Shown piece after piece: positions 1 to 6,723 of a DNA stretch of 12,173 nucleotides; position 1 is the first letter of the stretch; each line of letters begins with the position of its first letter. Under the pieces are notes generated by a model. It made no database searches and had not been told where the DNA came from. It was given only the letters and a program-made list of their open reading frames with translations. Origin of the DNA: Streptomyces griseoluteus (GTDB lineage: Bacteria > Actinomycetota > Actinomycetes > Streptomycetales > Streptomycetaceae); assembly GCA_000717735.1 (NCBI GenBank), contig JOBE01000112.1, positions 1 through 12,173 on the forward strand, written 5' to 3'. A program made the translations under genes and the position numbers.

Positions 1-51
1 AAACCTCCACCTCTCTATTCGTCGGCAGCGTCAGATGTGTATAAGAGACAG
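1..51 (+). other. Illumina Nextera adapter (assembly artefact)
   Basis: Positions 19-51 match the complete Nextera read-1 transposase adapter, from TCGTCGGCAGCGTC to the mosaic end AGATGTGTATAAGAGACAG. The eight bases before it (11-18, CTCTCTAT) are identical to the Nextera i5 index 502. Bases 1-10 resemble the end of the P5 flow-cell oligo (AGATCTACAC), matching 7 of 10. This is library sequence joined to the contig end and not part of the organism. Reading frames through it begin with MCIRDS or MYKRQ, which are recurrent artefacts in databases. True genome starts at about 52. Confidence 0.97.
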
Positions 52-52
52 C

Positions 53-304
53 CCCCACCCCTCCCGTCGTCTCGGCCCCCTCCTCGCCCTGGCGTATGCC
101 CGTACCCCCGCCACCCTCCTCCTGCACGCCGCGCTCAACCCGTCGGCAGCGCTCACCGAGCGGGCCGTCGGCGGCGGGATCCGGGCCACGATCCCGCTGC
201 AGGCCGCACTCGCCGCCCGCGCCGGGGCGCTGGGAACCGCGCTCGCGCTGCTCGGTCTCGTCCCGGCCGCCCGCGCCCTCGCCCGGAAGGTGAACCCCAC
301 ATGA
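53..304 (+). CDS. eboC: UbiA-type prenyltransferase, C-terminal fragment
   Basis: This is the 3' end of a gene whose 5' part is missing because the contig ends in adapter; 83 codons plus stop remain. The fragment is rich in Ala/Leu/Gly, with two stretches that could be the last membrane helices (roughly LGPLLALAYARTPATLLL and the ALAARAGALGTALALLGLVP run), and it ends in the basic tail ARALARKVNPT. This fits the C-terminus of UbiA-family prenyltransferases, in particular the actinobacterial group named after SCO3242, the counterpart of EboC. Family members are integral membrane enzymes that move a prenyl group from a prenyl diphosphate to an acceptor; the catalytic Asp-rich motifs would lie in the missing part. 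The stop overlaps the next start in an ATGA, so the two genes are translationally coupled. The assignment rests on the tail plus context. No start codon should be placed in the adapter. Confidence 0.7.
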   Translation, partial: PHPSRRLGPLLALAYARTPATLLLHAALNPSAALTERAVGGGIRATIPLQAALAARAGALGTALALLGLVPAARALARKVNPT

Positions 305-1275
305 CCACCGCGGGCCGCGCCATCTCCCGCACCACCTCCCCTCGCACCACCTCCTCTTCCGACCACGACCCCGACGCCGAACTCCGTACGGGGCGACCCA
401 CCCCCGGGCCCGCCGCTCGCCCTCGCCTGGGCTACGGCACCAACGGCCTCACCGATCTCCGGCTCGACGAGGCCCTCGGGCTCCTCGCCGACCTCGGCTA
501 CGACGGAGTCGGGCTGACCCTCGACCACATGCACCTCGACCCGCTCGCCCCCGACCTGGCCGTCCGTACGGCCCGGGTCGCCAGGCGCCTGAGCGAACTG
601 GGCCTGGGCGTCACCGTCGAGACCGGCGGCCGCTACGTCCTCGACCCGCGCCGCAAGCACGGCCCGTCCCTGCTCGACCCCGAGCCCGAGGACCGGGCCG
701 CCCGGGTCCGGCTGCTGCTCCGGGCCGTCCGGGTGGCGGCCGACCTCGGCGCGCACGCCGTGCACTGCTTCAGCGGCACCCTTCCCGCCGACACCCTGCC
801 CGACGAGGCCTGGAAGCGGCTCGCCGCCTCCCTCACCCCCGTTCTGGAGGCGGCGGAGGCCGCCCGCGTTCCGCTGGCCGTCGAACCCGAACCCGGCCAC
901 CTCCTCGCCACCCTCGACGACTTCCACCAGCTGCGCGGACTCCTCGGCGGCCCGCCACCCGCCGTACTCGGCCTCACCCTCGACATCGGTCACTGCCAGT
1001 GCCTCGAACCCCTCCCTCCCGCCGACTGCGTACGCGCCGCCGCCCCCTGGGTGCATCACGTCCAGATCGAGGACATGCGCCGAGGTGTCCACGAGCACCT
1101 GCCGTTCGGCGACGGAGAGATCGACTTCCCTCCGGTGCTCGCCGCCCTCGCGGAACTCACCGCCGCCGGCTACCCCGGGCTGACCGTCGTCGAACTGCCC
1201 CGGCACTCCCACGCCGGACCCGAACTCGCCCGCACCTCCCTCTCCTTTCTGCGCCGGGAGATTCCGCCATGCTGA
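301..1275 (+). CDS. Sugar phosphate isomerase/epimerase-like TIM-barrel protein of an ebo cluster
   Basis: The 324-residue protein has the look of the AP-endonuclease-2/xylose-isomerase-like TIM barrel (PF01261). The barrel starts at RLGYGTNGLTD (about residue 42). Metal-ligand candidates fall in the family order: E195 or E197 in VEPEPGH, D228 and H231 in LDIGH, H252/H253 with E257-D258 in HHVQIED, and E298 in VVELPRH. Such enzymes epimerise, isomerise or cleave sugars and cyclitols with a bound divalent metal; the substrate here is unknown. The start ATG overlaps the prenyltransferase stop by 4 nt and has GGAAGG at 285-290. About 40 residues before the barrel are low-complexity Thr/Ser/Pro/Arg, so a real start slightly downstream is possible, but no better-supported start is visible. 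There is no signal peptide, so it should be cytoplasmic. It has no letter in the six-gene cyanobacterial ebo set. Confidence 0.85.
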   Translation: MTTAGRAISRTTSPRTTSSSDHDPDAELRTGRPTPGPAARPRLGYGTNGLTDLRLDEALGLLADLGYDGVGLTLDHMHLDPLAPDLAVRTARVARRLSELGLGVTVETGGRYVLDPRRKHGPSLLDPEPEDRAARVRLLLRAVRVAADLGAHAVHCFSGTLPADTLPDEAWKRLAASLTPVLEAAEAARVPLAVEPEPGHLLATLDDFHQLRGLLGGPPPAVLGLTLDIGHCQCLEPLPPADCVRAAAPWVHHVQIEDMRRGVHEHLPFGDGEIDFPPVLAALAELTAAGYPGLTVVELPRHSHAGPELARTSLSFLRREIPPC

Positions 1276-1823
1276 CCGACATCTCCCGGGCCTGGCTGGA
1301 CTCCGCACTCAGGGACGCCGCCGACCGCACCCCGGTGTGGGAGGAGCGGTTCGTCACCGCCGGCCGGCACTGCGGCCCGGCGGACGCGGACGAGGCCCGC
1401 ACCCTTCTCCTCCGGGCGGCCGGCGCCGAACCCGACACGCTCACCCGCCTCTACCACCACGGCACCGCCGCCGAACGGCGTGCCGTCCTCCTGGCCCTTC
1501 CTGCCCTCGTCACCGGCCCCGAGACCGTGCCCCTCGTCGAGGACGCCCTCCGCACCCACGACACCACCCTGATCGCCGCCGCCCTCGGCCCCTACGCCGC
1601 CACCCACCTCCCCCCTCACGCCTGGCGGCACGGCCTCCTCAAATGTCTCTTCACCGGGGTCCCCGTCACGGCCGTCGCCGGACTCGCCGAGCGCGCCGCC
1701 GGCGACACCGAACTCGCCCGGATGCTCGCCGACCACGCCGCCGAACGCACCGCGGCCGGCCGCCCCGTCCCCGCCGGCCTCTCCCGCGTCCTCGCCCTCA
1801 CCGCCCCCGCCGAGGAGTCCTGA
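1269..1823 (+). CDS. eboA: EboA domain-containing protein
   Basis: This 184-residue soluble, mostly helical protein has no catalytic motif that I can see. The recognisable part is the EboA signature: the helix following HGTAAERRAVLLALP (residues 64-78), then PHAWRHGLLKCLFTGVPV at about 116-133. The rest reads like short amphipathic helical repeats. EboA is the defining but biochemically uncharacterised member of ebo clusters, and genetic work in Nostoc links the cluster to moving scytonemin precursors to the periplasm. The start ATG overlaps the upstream stop by 7 nt and has GGGAG at 1256-1260; the frame stays open far upstream, but only this start has context. It ends in TGATG, sharing one base with the next gene. 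An accessory or chaperone role is inference. Confidence 0.9.
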   Translation: MLTDISRAWLDSALRDAADRTPVWEERFVTAGRHCGPADADEARTLLLRAAGAEPDTLTRLYHHGTAAERRAVLLALPALVTGPETVPLVEDALRTHDTTLIAAALGPYAATHLPPHAWRHGLLKCLFTGVPVTAVAGLAERAAGDTELARMLADHAAERTAAGRPVPAGLSRVLALTAPAEES

Positions 1824-2671
1824 TGCGCATCTTCGACCCGCACATCCACATGACCTCGCGCACCACGGACGACTACCGGGCGATGTACGACGCCGGTGTC
1901 CGCGCCCTCGTCGAACCGTCCTTCTGGCTCGGCCAGCCGCGCACCTCGCCCGCCTCCTTCCTCGACTACTTCGACGCACTCCTGGGCTGGGAGCCGTTCC
2001 GCGCCGCCCAGTACGGCATCGCCCACCACTGCGCCCTCGCCCTCAACCCCAAGGAGGCCAACGACCCCCGCTGCGCCCCCGTCCTGGACGCCCTGCCGCG
2101 CTACCTCGCCAAGGACGGTGTGGTCGCCGTCGGCGAGATCGGCTACGACTCCCTGACGCCGGCCGAGGACACCGCTCTCGCCGCGCAGCTCCAGCTCGCC
2201 GCCGACCACGGCCTCCCGGCCCTCGTCCACACCCCGCACCGCGACAAGCTCACCGGCCTGCGCCGCACGATCGACGTCGTGCGCGAGTCCGCGCTCACCC
2301 CGGACCGGGTCCTCCTCGACCACCTCAACGAGACGACCGTCAAGGAGGCCGCCGACAGCGGCGCCTGGCTCGGCTTCTCCGTCTATCCCGACACCAAGAT
2401 GGACGAGGACCGGACGGTCGCGATCCTCAAGGAGTACGGAACCGGACGCGTCCTCGTGAACTCGGCCGCCGACTGGGGCAACAGCGACCCCCTCAAGACC
2501 CGCGCGGTCGCCGAGGCCATGCTCGCCGCCGGCTTCACCGACGACGACGTCGACCAGGTCCTCTGGCGCAACCCCGTCGCCTTCTACGGCCTCAGCGGAC
2601 GCCTCCACCTCGGTGTCGCCGCCCCGGCCGACCTGCACGAGGGCAACTCCGTCCGCCGCGGCGGGGAATGA
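1823..2671 (+). CDS. eboB: TatD-type metal-dependent hydrolase (EboB-like)
   Basis: The 282-residue amidohydrolase-fold TIM barrel has a full set of TatD-like metal ligands: HxH at H7/H9 in FDPHIHM, E105 in VAVGEIGYD, H136 in LVHTPHRD, H167 in LLDHLNE, and D217 in NSAADWG. Family members hydrolyse phosphodiester or related bonds; TatD itself is a DNase. Within ebo clusters the substrate is unknown and is more likely a small molecule or conjugate than DNA, which is inference. Length and order match EboB. The start is fixed by the one-base overlap TGATG with eboA and by GAGGAG at 1812-1817. There is no signal peptide. No active-site residue appears lost, so it should be catalytically competent. 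Confidence 0.88.
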   Translation: MRIFDPHIHMTSRTTDDYRAMYDAGVRALVEPSFWLGQPRTSPASFLDYFDALLGWEPFRAAQYGIAHHCALALNPKEANDPRCAPVLDALPRYLAKDGVVAVGEIGYDSLTPAEDTALAAQLQLAADHGLPALVHTPHRDKLTGLRRTIDVVRESALTPDRVLLDHLNETTVKEAADSGAWLGFSVYPDTKMDEDRTVAILKEYGTGRVLVNSAADWGNSDPLKTRAVAEAMLAAGFTDDDVDQVLWRNPVAFYGLSGRLHLGVAAPADLHEGNSVRRGGE

Positions 2672-2680
2672 GGCGCCGCC

Positions 2681-3916
2681 ATGCGCTTCCGGCACCCCGA
2701 CGGATCCACCGTCCACCTCTCCTACTGCACCAACGTGCACCCGGCCGAGACCCTCGACGGCATCCTCGCCCAGCTCCGCGACCACTGCGAGCCGGTCCGC
2801 CGCCGCCTCGGGCGGGACCGTCTCGGCATCGGACTCTGGCTCGCCCGGGACGCTGCCCGCACCCTGACCACCGACGCGGCCTCGCTTCGCGCCCTCCGCG
2901 CCGAACTCGACCGTCGCGGCCTCGAAGTGGTCACCCTGAACGGCTTCCCGTACGAGGGCTTCGGCGCCGACGAGGTCAAGTACCGCGTCTACCAGCCGGA
3001 CTGGACGCGCCCCGAACGCCTCGCGCACACCACCGACCTGGCCAGGCTCCTGGCCGCGCTGCTCCCCGACGACGTCACCGAGGGATCCGTGTCCACCCTG
3101 CCGCTCGCCTGGCGCACCTCCTTCGACACCAGGGCCGCCGCCCTCGCCCGGAACGCCCTGACCACCCTCTCCGGGCGCCTCGACGCCCTGGAGGACCTCA
3201 CCGGGAAGAGCATCAGGATCGGGCTGGAACCGGAGCCCGGCTGCGTCGTCGAGACCGTCGCCGACGCCGTCAAGGCGCTCGACCCCCTTCCCGGCCCCCG
3301 GATCGGGGTCTGCCTCGACACCTGTCATCTCGCGACCTCCTTCGAAGACCCGCGCACCGCGCTGGACGCTCTCGCCGCCGGCGGCATCCCGGTGCCCAAG
3401 GCGCAGCTCTCCGCAGCCCTCCACGCCGAACACCCACACCTCCCCGAGGTCAGGGCGGCGCTCGCCGCGTTCGCCGAGCCCCGTTTCCTCCACCAGACCC
3501 GCACCAGGACCGCCGCCGGCCTCCGCGGCACCGACGACCTGCCCCAGGCCCTCGGCACCGCCGGCCACGCGACCGCCCCCGGCCTTCCCGAAGCCCTCGC
3601 CCCCGACGGGGGCCACGACGCCGGCCCCGGTCTGCCCGACGCGACTCCGTGGCGCGCCCACTTCCACGTACCCCTGCACGCTCCCCCCGCTCCTCCGCTC
3701 GGTTCCACGCTCCCCGTCCTCCGGGACGCCGTCGCTCTCCTCGTCGGCGGCGCGCACCCGCGCACCCACCACCTGGAGGTCGAGACGTACACCTGGCAGG
3801 CCCTTCCGCCGGACCGGCGCCCTCGCACCCGGGCCCGGCTCGCGGACGGCATCGCCGCCGAACTGACCCTGGCCCGTGACCTGCTGACCGACCTCGGCCT
3901 CAAGGAACTGCCATGA
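2681..3916 (+). CDS. eboE: Metabolite traffic protein EboE (TIM barrel)
   Basis: The 411-residue protein carries the EboE signatures: LSYCTNVHPAETLDGI at 13-28, LNGFPYEGF at 86-94, YQPDWTRPERLAHT at 104-117, EPEPG at 183-187, CLDTCHLA at 211-218, HFHVPLH at 327-333 and HLEVETYTW at 364-372. The Glu/Asp-His/His/Glu series is that of metal-dependent xylose-isomerase-like barrels. EboE is needed for the cluster's function, but its reaction has not been defined as far as I know. The start has GAGG at 2670-2673 and lies 9 nt after the TatD stop; it ends with an ATGA overlap into the phosphatase gene. A Gly/Ala/Pro/His-rich insert at about 292-321 separates TDDLPQAL from the HFHVPLH motif and looks like a surface loop. 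The protein appears cytoplasmic. Confidence 0.92.
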   Translation: MRFRHPDGSTVHLSYCTNVHPAETLDGILAQLRDHCEPVRRRLGRDRLGIGLWLARDAARTLTTDAASLRALRAELDRRGLEVVTLNGFPYEGFGADEVKYRVYQPDWTRPERLAHTTDLARLLAALLPDDVTEGSVSTLPLAWRTSFDTRAAALARNALTTLSGRLDALEDLTGKSIRIGLEPEPGCVVETVADAVKALDPLPGPRIGVCLDTCHLATSFEDPRTALDALAAGGIPVPKAQLSAALHAEHPHLPEVRAALAAFAEPRFLHQTRTRTAAGLRGTDDLPQALGTAGHATAPGLPEALAPDGGHDAGPGLPDATPWRAHFHVPLHAPPAPPLGSTLPVLRDAVALLVGGAHPRTHHLEVETYTWQALPPDRRPRTRARLADGIAAELTLARDLLTDLGLKELP

Positions 3917-5316
3917 ACGACCCCGCACCCGCATCCGCGCCCAACCCCCTCCTGGTCCTCGACGTCGTCGGTCTCACGCCGCGGCTCCTGCCGCACATGC
4001 CCCATCTCGCCGCCCTCGCCCGCGACGGCTCCCGCGCGCCGCTGTCCACCGTCCTGCCCGCCGTCACCTGCACCGCCCAGACCACCTTCCTCACCGGCAC
4101 CCTCCCCGCCGAGCACGGCATCGTCGGCAACGGCTGGTACTTCCGGGACCTCGGTGACGTCCTGCTGTGGCGCCAGCACAACGGCCTCGTCTCCGGCGAC
4201 CGCCTCTGGGACGCCGCCCGCCGCACCCACCCCGGCTACACCGTCGCCAACATCTGCTGGTGGTACGCCATGGGCGCCGACACCGACATCACGGTCACCC
4301 CCCGCCCCGTCTACTACGCCGACGGGCGCAAGGAGCCCGACTGCTACACCCGGCCGCCCGCGCTGCACGACGAACTCACCGAGAAGTTCGGCACCTTCCC
4401 CCTCTTCCACTTCTGGGGCCCCGGCGCCGACCTCGTCTCCAGCCGCTGGATCGTCGACGCCACCCGTCACATCCTCCGCACCCGCCGTCCCGACCTCGCC
4501 CTCTGCTACGTCCCTCACCTCGACTACGACCTGCAGCGCTACGGCCCCGACGACCCTCGTTCCTTCCGTGCCGCCGCGGCGCTCGACACCGTCCTCGCCC
4601 CGCTGCTCGCCGAAGCCCGAGCCGAGGGCCGCACGGTCGTCGTGCTCTCCGAGTACGGCATCACCCGGGTCGACCGGCCCGCCGACATCAACCGCGCTCT
4701 TCGCAGGGCCGGGCTCCTGGAGGTCCACACCCAGGACGGCATGGAGTACCTGGACCCCATGACCTCGCGGGCCTTCGCGGTGGCCGACCACCAGATCGCC
4801 CACGTCTACGTGAGGCGTCCCGCAGACGTGCCGGCCGTCCGGGAGGCCCTCGCGGACCTGCCCGGTCTGGAACGGCTCCTCGACGACGAGGGCAAGAAGG
4901 AACACGGCCTCGACCATCCGCGCTCGGGGGAGCTGGTCGCCCTCGCCGAACCCGACGCCTGGTTCACGTACTACTACTGGCTCGACGACGCCCGCGCCCC
5001 CGACTTCGCGCGGCTCGTCGAGATCCACCGCAAGCCCGGCTACGACCCGGCCGAACTCCTCATGGACCCGCTCGACCCCTACGTGCGGATCAAGGCTGCC
5101 AGGGAGATCGCCCGCAAGAAGCTGGGTATGCGGTACCGGCTGGCGGTCGTTCCCCTCGACCCCTCACCTCTTCGCGGCAGCCATGGCCGCCTTCCCACGA
5201 GCGATGACAGTGATGACGGGCCGCTCATCCTGTGCTCCACCCCCCGCGCCCTGGACGGCCGCGTCGCGGCCACCGATGTGAAGAACCTGCTGCTCAGGCT
5301 GGCCGGAGTCGCGTGA
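3913..5316 (+). CDS. eboF: Alkaline phosphatase/nucleotide pyrophosphatase-superfamily protein (EboF-like)
   Basis: The 467-residue protein belongs to the type I phosphodiesterase/nucleotide pyrophosphatase group (PF01663). It has LVLDVVG with D17 as first metal ligand, the nucleophile block PAVTCTAQTTFLTG (T52 aligned to the catalytic Thr) followed by LPAEHGIVGNGWY, PHLDYDLQRYGPD at about 201-213 (D204), and DHPRSGELV with H335. The usual SDHG metal motif appears as SEYG (E247, Y248), so the second metal site is unusual. The superfamily cleaves phosphomonoesters or phosphodiesters; in ebo clusters the substrate is unknown. There is no signal peptide or membrane segment, unlike most secreted phosphatases. 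The start overlaps the eboE stop by ATGA, with AAGGAA at 3902-3907. The C-terminus (GSHGR, DGPLILCS) is intact. Confidence 0.9.
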   Translation: MNDPAPASAPNPLLVLDVVGLTPRLLPHMPHLAALARDGSRAPLSTVLPAVTCTAQTTFLTGTLPAEHGIVGNGWYFRDLGDVLLWRQHNGLVSGDRLWDAARRTHPGYTVANICWWYAMGADTDITVTPRPVYYADGRKEPDCYTRPPALHDELTEKFGTFPLFHFWGPGADLVSSRWIVDATRHILRTRRPDLALCYVPHLDYDLQRYGPDDPRSFRAAAALDTVLAPLLAEARAEGRTVVVLSEYGITRVDRPADINRALRRAGLLEVHTQDGMEYLDPMTSRAFAVADHQIAHVYVRRPADVPAVREALADLPGLERLLDDEGKKEHGLDHPRSGELVALAEPDAWFTYYYWLDDARAPDFARLVEIHRKPGYDPAELLMDPLDPYVRIKAAREIARKKLGMRYRLAVVPLDPSPLRGSHGRLPTSDDSDDGPLILCSTPRALDGRVAATDVKNLLLRLAGVA

Positions 5317-5385
5317 CACCCCGACTCGACTCCGTCCTGATTCCAGCTGAATCCAGTGAAGCAGGCCCCGACGACAGCCAAGGAG

Positions 5386-5394
5386 TTATCCACA
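5386..5394 (+). promoter_or_regulatory. DnaA-box-like nonamer between ribosome site and start
   Basis: TTATCCACA is identical to the classical E. coli DnaA box; the Streptomyces consensus is usually given as TTGTCCACA. It lies between AAGGAG (5380-5385) and the ATG at 5396. It is a single copy with no cluster nearby, so an origin is excluded. DnaA binding could affect this gene or titrate DnaA, but chance occurrence is also plausible. Confidence 0.35.
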
Positions 5395-5395
5395 G

Positions 5396-6472
5396 ATGAG
5401 TCGCATCCGTCGTACCGAAGCCGTCACCGACCCCGAACTCGTCCACAGGCTCAGCAGGCGGAACATGCTGGGCGTCGCCGCCGGCGCGACCGCCGCCGCC
5501 CTCCTGGGAGCGGCGGCCACCCCGGCCGCCGCCACGGCGACCACCACGGCCGGCACGAGCCCCGAGACGCGGGGCAACGGGCACGGCCGTCCCGTTCTGC
5601 CGCCCGGCCGTCTCGGCATCCAGCTGTACTCGCTGCGCGACAAGGTCGCCACCCTCGGCTTCGCCGCCGTCTTCGCCGAACTGCGGAAGTACGGCTATGA
5701 CGAGGTCGAGTACGCCGGCTACGGCCAGGGGGCCGCGGGCCCCCTCAGCCTCGCCGAACTCAGGAGCCTCACCCGCGACCACGGATTGCGCGGCATCGGC
5801 AGCCACGTCGGCTACTACTCCGCGGACCCCGAGGCCTACACCTTCGCCCAGAACCTCGACCGCGTCCTCGATGACGCCGCAGCCCTCGGGCTGCCCCACA
5901 TCGGCACCGCCTCCGGGCCCTGGCGGTACGGCTCCACCGTCGACGGGTGGAAGCGCTGCGCCGAGGAGTTCAACCGGTTCGGCGACGCGGCGAGGGAGCG
6001 CGGCATGAAGTTCTACCAGCACAACCACTCGGAGGAGTTCTCCTTCGCCACCGACCGGCCCGACGTGCGCCTCTACGACGTCCTCCTCGCCGAGACCGAC
6101 CCCGACCTGGTGCACCTGGAGATGGACATCTTCTGGGCGTACGTCGGTCAGCACCGCTACTCCACCCGCCTGGACGGCACCCCCGCCCCCTTCGACCCCC
6201 TGGACTACGTCCTCGCCCAGCCCCACCGGTTCCCGCTCTTCCACGTGAAGGACGGCGACCGCGACGACTCCGTCGTCCCCTACGGGTACCGCATGACCGA
6301 CGTGGGGGACGGCGACATCGACTACCGGCGCTTCATCTCGGCGGTCAACCGCACCCGCCACGGCAGGACCGCCCACCACTGGCAGACCGAGCGCGACAAC
6401 CCCGTCGACTCCCTCAGCTTCGCCCGGAGGTCCAGCGCCCACCTCCACGCGCTGCGCGAGAAGGGGCAGTGA
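5396..6472 (+). CDS. Tat-exported sugar phosphate isomerase/epimerase-like TIM-barrel protein
   Basis: The 358-residue protein begins with a twin-arginine signal: SRRNMLG at 20-26 (R21, R22), a hydrophobic Ala/Gly/Leu stretch to about 41, and a likely cleavage near ATPAAA (41-46). The mature part is a PF01261-type barrel starting at LGIQLYSLRDKV (73-84). Metal-ligand candidates are E213/E214 in HNHSEEF, D244 in LEMDIFW, H283 in FHVKDGD and E332 in QTERDN. Tat export implies folding, probably with metal bound, before secretion to the cell surface. It sits 79 nt after the phosphatase gene with its own AAGGAG (5380-5385) and no terminator between, so it likely ends the ebo-like operon. Related exported barrels act on sugars or keto-sugars; processing of the operon's exported product is inference. 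Confidence 0.88.
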   Translation: MSRIRRTEAVTDPELVHRLSRRNMLGVAAGATAAALLGAAATPAAATATTTAGTSPETRGNGHGRPVLPPGRLGIQLYSLRDKVATLGFAAVFAELRKYGYDEVEYAGYGQGAAGPLSLAELRSLTRDHGLRGIGSHVGYYSADPEAYTFAQNLDRVLDDAAALGLPHIGTASGPWRYGSTVDGWKRCAEEFNRFGDAARERGMKFYQHNHSEEFSFATDRPDVRLYDVLLAETDPDLVHLEMDIFWAYVGQHRYSTRLDGTPAPFDPLDYVLAQPHRFPLFHVKDGDRDDSVVPYGYRMTDVGDGDIDYRRFISAVNRTRHGRTAHHWQTERDNPVDSLSFARRSSAHLHALREKGQ

Positions 6473-6475
6473 GCC

Positions 6476-6523
6476 GGCGACGGCCCCGTCAACCCCGCGC
6501 CGAGGGGCAACGGGGCCGTCGCC
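6476..6523 (+). terminator. Intrinsic terminator of the ebo-like operon
   Basis: A perfect 14-bp inverted repeat begins four bases after the last stop: GGCGACGGCCCCGT (6476-6489) pairs with ACGGGGCCGTCGCC (6510-6523). A nested CCCC/GGGG stem lies in the loop. There is no U tract, which is usual for Streptomyces terminators. Confidence 0.88.
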
Positions 6524-6550
6524 CTCCCCGCCACACGTTGCGCACACGGT

Positions 6551-6564
6551 CCGTACACGTACGG
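6551..6564. repeat. Short palindrome CCGTAC-AC-GTACGG
   Basis: Two perfect 6-bp arms are separated by 2 bp, in the 200-bp gene-free stretch (6524-6723) between the operon terminator and the tRNA. It is followed at 6573 by a further GTACG. It could be an operator or a small hairpin; no linked gene is obvious. I see no open frame of gene quality in this stretch. Confidence 0.4.
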
Positions 6565-6649
6565 AAACCCCCTGTACGTCGGTGGCGATGCGCCCTCGAC
6601 GAAGGGAGCCCGAAGGCGGGCGGCACCCCACTGACCACGGGAAACGCTG

Positions 6650-6679
6650 GTGAAAGGCACCTCTGACCCCTGGTAGAGT
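6650..6679 (+). promoter_or_regulatory. Candidate promoter of tRNA-Leu
   Basis: A -35-like GTGAAA (6650-6655) is followed after 18 bp by a -10-like TAGAGT (6674-6679), about 45 nt before the tRNA. The spacing and the TANNNT form fit the housekeeping sigma factor HrdB. Confidence 0.5.
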
Positions 6680-6684
6680 TACAT

Positions 6685-6716
6685 CTGTCGCCGCGAGGGA
6701 AACCCCGAAGCGACAG
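6685..6716 (+). other. Hairpin in the tRNA-Leu leader
   Basis: CTGTCGC (6685-6691) pairs perfectly with GCGACAG (6710-6716), with an A-rich 18-nt loop. It lies just downstream of the predicted start site and 7 nt before the mature tRNA, so the precursor would carry this stem next to the RNase P site. It could also be a protein site. Confidence 0.5.
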
Positions 6717-6723
6717 ACACCTT

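Noticed and set aside
31..1308. Minus-strand frame and plus-strand N-terminal extensions running into positions 31-51
   Set aside because: Their ends are adapter translations (such as MYKRQ, MCIRDS, LSLIHI), not biology.
1616..3934. Very long minus-strand open frame (772 codons) opposite eboA, tatD-like and eboE genes
   Set aside because: It is an antisense shadow of G/C third-position bias; its translation is Gly/Glu/Val-rich without family motifs, while the plus strand has clear domains and ribosome sites.
3325..5028. 567-codon minus-strand open frame opposite the NPP-like gene
   Set aside because: Same shadow effect; low-complexity product and no start context.
5158..5235. Suspected frameshift near the 3' end of the NPP-like gene
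   Set aside because: The Ser/Asp-rich stretch looked odd, but the frame stays open and conserved-looking GSHGR and DGPLI blocks are both in frame.
5294..6631. 445-codon minus-strand open frame opposite the Tat-exported barrel gene
   Set aside because: It crosses the terminator hairpin and mirrors a gene with a clear signal peptide and domain.
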